A stretch of DNA of 64,000 nt, from NCBI RefSeq assembly GCF_031679605.1, contig NZ_CP117522.1:5270001-5334000 (forward strand). The letters run 5' to 3'. A model generated the notes under the pieces. The model made no database searches. It was not told the origin of the DNA and was given only the letters and a program-made list of their open reading frames with translations. Shown in pieces: positions 62,219 to 64,000 of the stretch (its first letter is position 1; every line of letters starts with the position of its first letter). Origin of the DNA: Streptomyces luomodiensis (GTDB lineage Bacteria; Actinomycetota; Actinomycetes; Streptomycetales; Streptomycetaceae). Position numbers and translations under genes: made by a program.

Positions 62219-63313
62219 GTGCGACTCGTGACAACGATCCGGGGGTTGATCCCCATCATGGCGCTGGCGGTATCGGCATGGGCGGTTTCCGCTCCGGCCT
62301 CCGCCGAGGGAAAGGGCGGCGGGGGAGGGGACGGCGAGCAGGCGGTCCCGGTGCCCTGCGGGGACGCGGCGGCGCTGGTCGCCGCGGTCAACGAGGCCAA
62401 CAGCTCGGCCTCGGGCGGGGGCGTCGTCCTGGCCACGGGCTGTGTGTACACACTGGGTTCGGCGGCGTACACCGGTCCCAACGGGCCCGACGGACTGCCG
62501 CTCATCACCCGCGACGTAAGCATCACCGGCATCCAAGCGACCATCAGACGCAGCGCGTCCGCCGCAGACTTCCGGATCGCGGAGGTCGCGCCCGGTGGAA
62601 GCCTTACGGTCAACGGCGTGACCCTTTCGGGCGGCCGCGCGACCTCGGGGGCGGGCACCGACGGCGGTGGCGTCCTCGACCGGGGCACGCTGCGGCTGGC
62701 CCAGTCCACGGTCACGGGCAACACCGCGAGCAACGTCGGCGGTGGTATCGAGGTCGCCTCGGGCGGCTCGGCGGTGCTTTCGGGCACGGATGTGACGCAT
62801 AACTCCGCTGGGGACGGTGGCGGTATTCACGTCAATACCTCGGCCACTCTCAGTGTCTCGGGCGGCACCATTTCCGACAATATCGCCGACAGCTCGGGCG
62901 GCGGCCTCGAAAACTATGGAACAACGCTGCTGAGCGCCGTCACGGTGCAGCGCAACAGAACGACGAACTTCGAGGGCGGAGGTATTGTCACCTCGATCGG
63001 AGATCTCACGATCAACGGCAGCCGGGTGCTCGAGAACACCGCCGGCAGTTTCGGTGGCGGTATCGCCAATATGGGCAGTGCACTGCGGGTGCTGTCCACC
63101 ACGGTGTCCCAGAACGCCGCCACGCTGAACGGCGGCGGTGTCTTCCAGCACGCGGGCACCACACAAATGATCAGCGACGCCGTTACCGGTAATACGGCCA
63201 ATGGCGGTCAAGGTGGCGGGATCTTCACCGACGGCGGCGCGATCTCGCTCACCGCGACCACGGTCTCGGGGAACAACCCGAACCAGTGCGTACCGGCCCT
63301 CGCGGGATGCTGA
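62219..63313 (+). CDS. Secreted parallel beta-helix repeat protein
   Basis: A 364-residue exported protein. The signal peptide (MRLVTTIRGLIPIMALAVSAWAVSAPASA) should be cleaved near residue 29. After a Gly-rich spacer and a Cys-containing lead comes a right-handed beta-helix with about nine rungs of roughly 22-28 residues. Each rung has the pattern xGGGIxxxxGxxLxxxxxTVxxNxA: SNVGGGIEVASGGSAVLSG, GDGGGIHVNTSATLSVSG, NFEGGGIVTS. This resembles the Chlamydia-type polymorphic outer-membrane repeat and pectate-lyase folds. No catalytic cluster is apparent. The GTG 62219 has AAGGAG 6 nt upstream. It is likely a surface adhesin or carbohydrate-binding protein. Confidence 0.85.
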   Translation: MRLVTTIRGLIPIMALAVSAWAVSAPASAEGKGGGGGDGEQAVPVPCGDAAALVAAVNEANSSASGGGVVLATGCVYTLGSAAYTGPNGPDGLPLITRDVSITGIQATIRRSASAADFRIAEVAPGGSLTVNGVTLSGGRATSGAGTDGGGVLDRGTLRLAQSTVTGNTASNVGGGIEVASGGSAVLSGTDVTHNSAGDGGGIHVNTSATLSVSGGTISDNIADSSGGGLENYGTTLLSAVTVQRNRTTNFEGGGIVTSIGDLTINGSRVLENTAGSFGGGIANMGSALRVLSTTVSQNAATLNGGGVFQHAGTTQMISDAVTGNTANGGQGGGIFTDGGAISLTATTVSGNNPNQCVPALAGC

Positions 63314-63402
63314 GAAAAGAGGCGTGACGACCGCTGAACGCCGCGGCGCCCCCGGAAGTCCTGCTTCCAGGGGCGCCGCCTGCCTGACCGCGTGCTCGAC
63401 CG

Positions 63403-63966
63403 TCAGTGCTTGCAGTCCTTCTTCTTCGCCTTGGCCTTGGTGTGGTGCTTCTTGGCCTTGTGCTGGTCCTTGGCCTTGTGGGACTGCTTGGTCTTGTGCG
63501 AGTGCTTGGCCTTGTGCGGCTCCTTGGCCTTGTTGTGGTGCTCCTTGGCCTTGTGCTGCTCCTTGGCCTTCTGCTTCTTCGGCGGGTTCTGATGCACGAC
63601 CACGATCGGCTCTTCCGCGACCGCGATGTTGGTGCACTTGGCCCCGGCCTCGACGTTGCCCGTCGGGGAGGCTCCACCCATCTGGGAGATGGCGCCGGTG
63701 GTCGTGTCGCAGTCGTTGGCCTGGAGGACCGAACCGCTCACACCCTTGGCGAAGTTGATGCAGTCCGCACCGGTGGTGATCTCCCTGGTGGGAGCCATGC
63801 CCCCGACCTGGGTGGTGGCGCCCTGGTTCAGGTCGCAGGAGTTGAGCTGAGCGGTGCCGCCGACGTGCGGGGAGAGACCGTGGGCGCTCGCGCTGCCGGC
63901 GCCGCCGACGACCATTGTGCCCGCGGCCGCCGCGGCCATGAGAGCTACCTTCTTGCCGATCTGCAT
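63403..63966 (-). CDS. Secreted protein with duplicated Cys module and Lys/His-rich tail
   Basis: A 187-residue exported protein. The signal peptide MQIGKKVALMAAAAAGTMVVGGAGSASA ends near residue 28. Two related modules follow (about 38-75 and 82-118). Each has N-x-CD-x(2,3)-G-A-[TI]-[ST]-Q-[VM]-GG-[MA], then a Pro-Thr turn, then a G/E-A-[DK]-C-[IT]-N motif, giving two Cys each. The last 60 residues are almost only Lys, Ala, His, Glu and Gln in KAKEQHKAKEHHNKAKEPHKAK-type repeats. The modules recall small Streptomyces surface proteins but not true chaplins or rodlins. The tail could bind polyanions or metal. The ATG 63966 has GGAGG about 10 nt upstream. Confidence 0.78.
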   Translation of the reverse strand: MQIGKKVALMAAAAAGTMVVGGAGSASAHGLSPHVGGTAQLNSCDLNQGATTQVGGMAPTREITTGADCINFAKGVSGSVLQANDCDTTTGAISQMGGASPTGNVEAGAKCTNIAVAEEPIVVVHQNPPKKQKAKEQHKAKEHHNKAKEPHKAKHSHKTKQSHKAKDQHKAKKHHTKAKAKKKDCKH

Positions 63967-64000
63967 TGTGCTGGTGCCTCCATATCAGGGTCTCCGCGAA

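Overview
The window is high-GC actinobacterial DNA and almost certainly chromosomal Streptomyces. The evidence is codon use with G/C at nearly every third position, many GTG starts, a BldC developmental regulator, an Lsr2-type nucleoid protein, DUF3073 and DUF6274 proteins, a mycothiol-type DinB-like protein, and the linked order purS-purQ-purL, purF-purM, DUF3073, valine dehydrogenase, bldC, hrpA. I saw no integrase, transposase, CRISPR array or phage gene. This is core chromosome with lineage-specific decoration.

Layout. 1-9.4 kb: the tail of a 14-TM drug transporter, a DUF3151 gene, a kynA-kynU-kynB operon (tryptophan to anthranilate), the decayed 3' end of a LuxR-type regulator, a cytochrome P450, and an ABC exporter divergent from its probable GbsR/MarR regulator. 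9.4-21.7 kb: a lipid-kinase-like protein with a His/Cys-rich insert, purA behind a structured leader, two tandem Ser/Thr kinases, a GntR regulator, a SLATT-like two-TM protein and purD. 22-28.5 kb: an M48-like membrane protein without its zinc motif, a dimethylformamidase-large-subunit-like protein, a CrtI/PYROXD2-type oxidoreductase and purC. 28.4-33.2 kb: three tRNA-Gly genes around a DesK/DesR-like two-component system with its own ABC exporter, then an Lsr2 paralogue. 33.5-41 kb: purS-purQ-purL, purF and purM, with small accessory genes between. 41-49.5 kb: DUF3073, vdh, bldC, DUF6274, tRNA-Asp and hrpA. 49.6-64 kb: membrane and secreted proteins, a DUF1152 gene, tRNAs for Phe, Asp, Glu and Lys, a sulfite-oxidase-type molybdoenzyme, a metallophosphoesterase, a metallopeptidase, a DEAD-box helicase, and two secreted repeat proteins.

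Functionally the backbone is purine synthesis: purF, purD, purS/Q/L, purM and purC of the IMP pathway, plus purA for AMP. Around it lie envelope-stress modules (two ABC exporters with different regulator types, two kinases) and morphogenesis regulators (bldC, lsr2).

Two features look least described. One is a 69-nt cloverleaf (50792-50860, minus strand) with all the arms of a tRNA but a 6-nt anticodon loop and its own terminator. The other is a 28-codon ORF with 10 cysteine codons, followed at once by a strong hairpin, between a promoter and the sulfite-oxidase-type gene (53230-53342), which suggests a cysteine-sensing attenuator. Other notable signals are a three-half-site operator upstream of the two-component/ABC operon, a 39-bp palindrome carrying two convergent DnaA-box sequences, and a tandemly duplicated disulfide-type sensor domain on one kinase.
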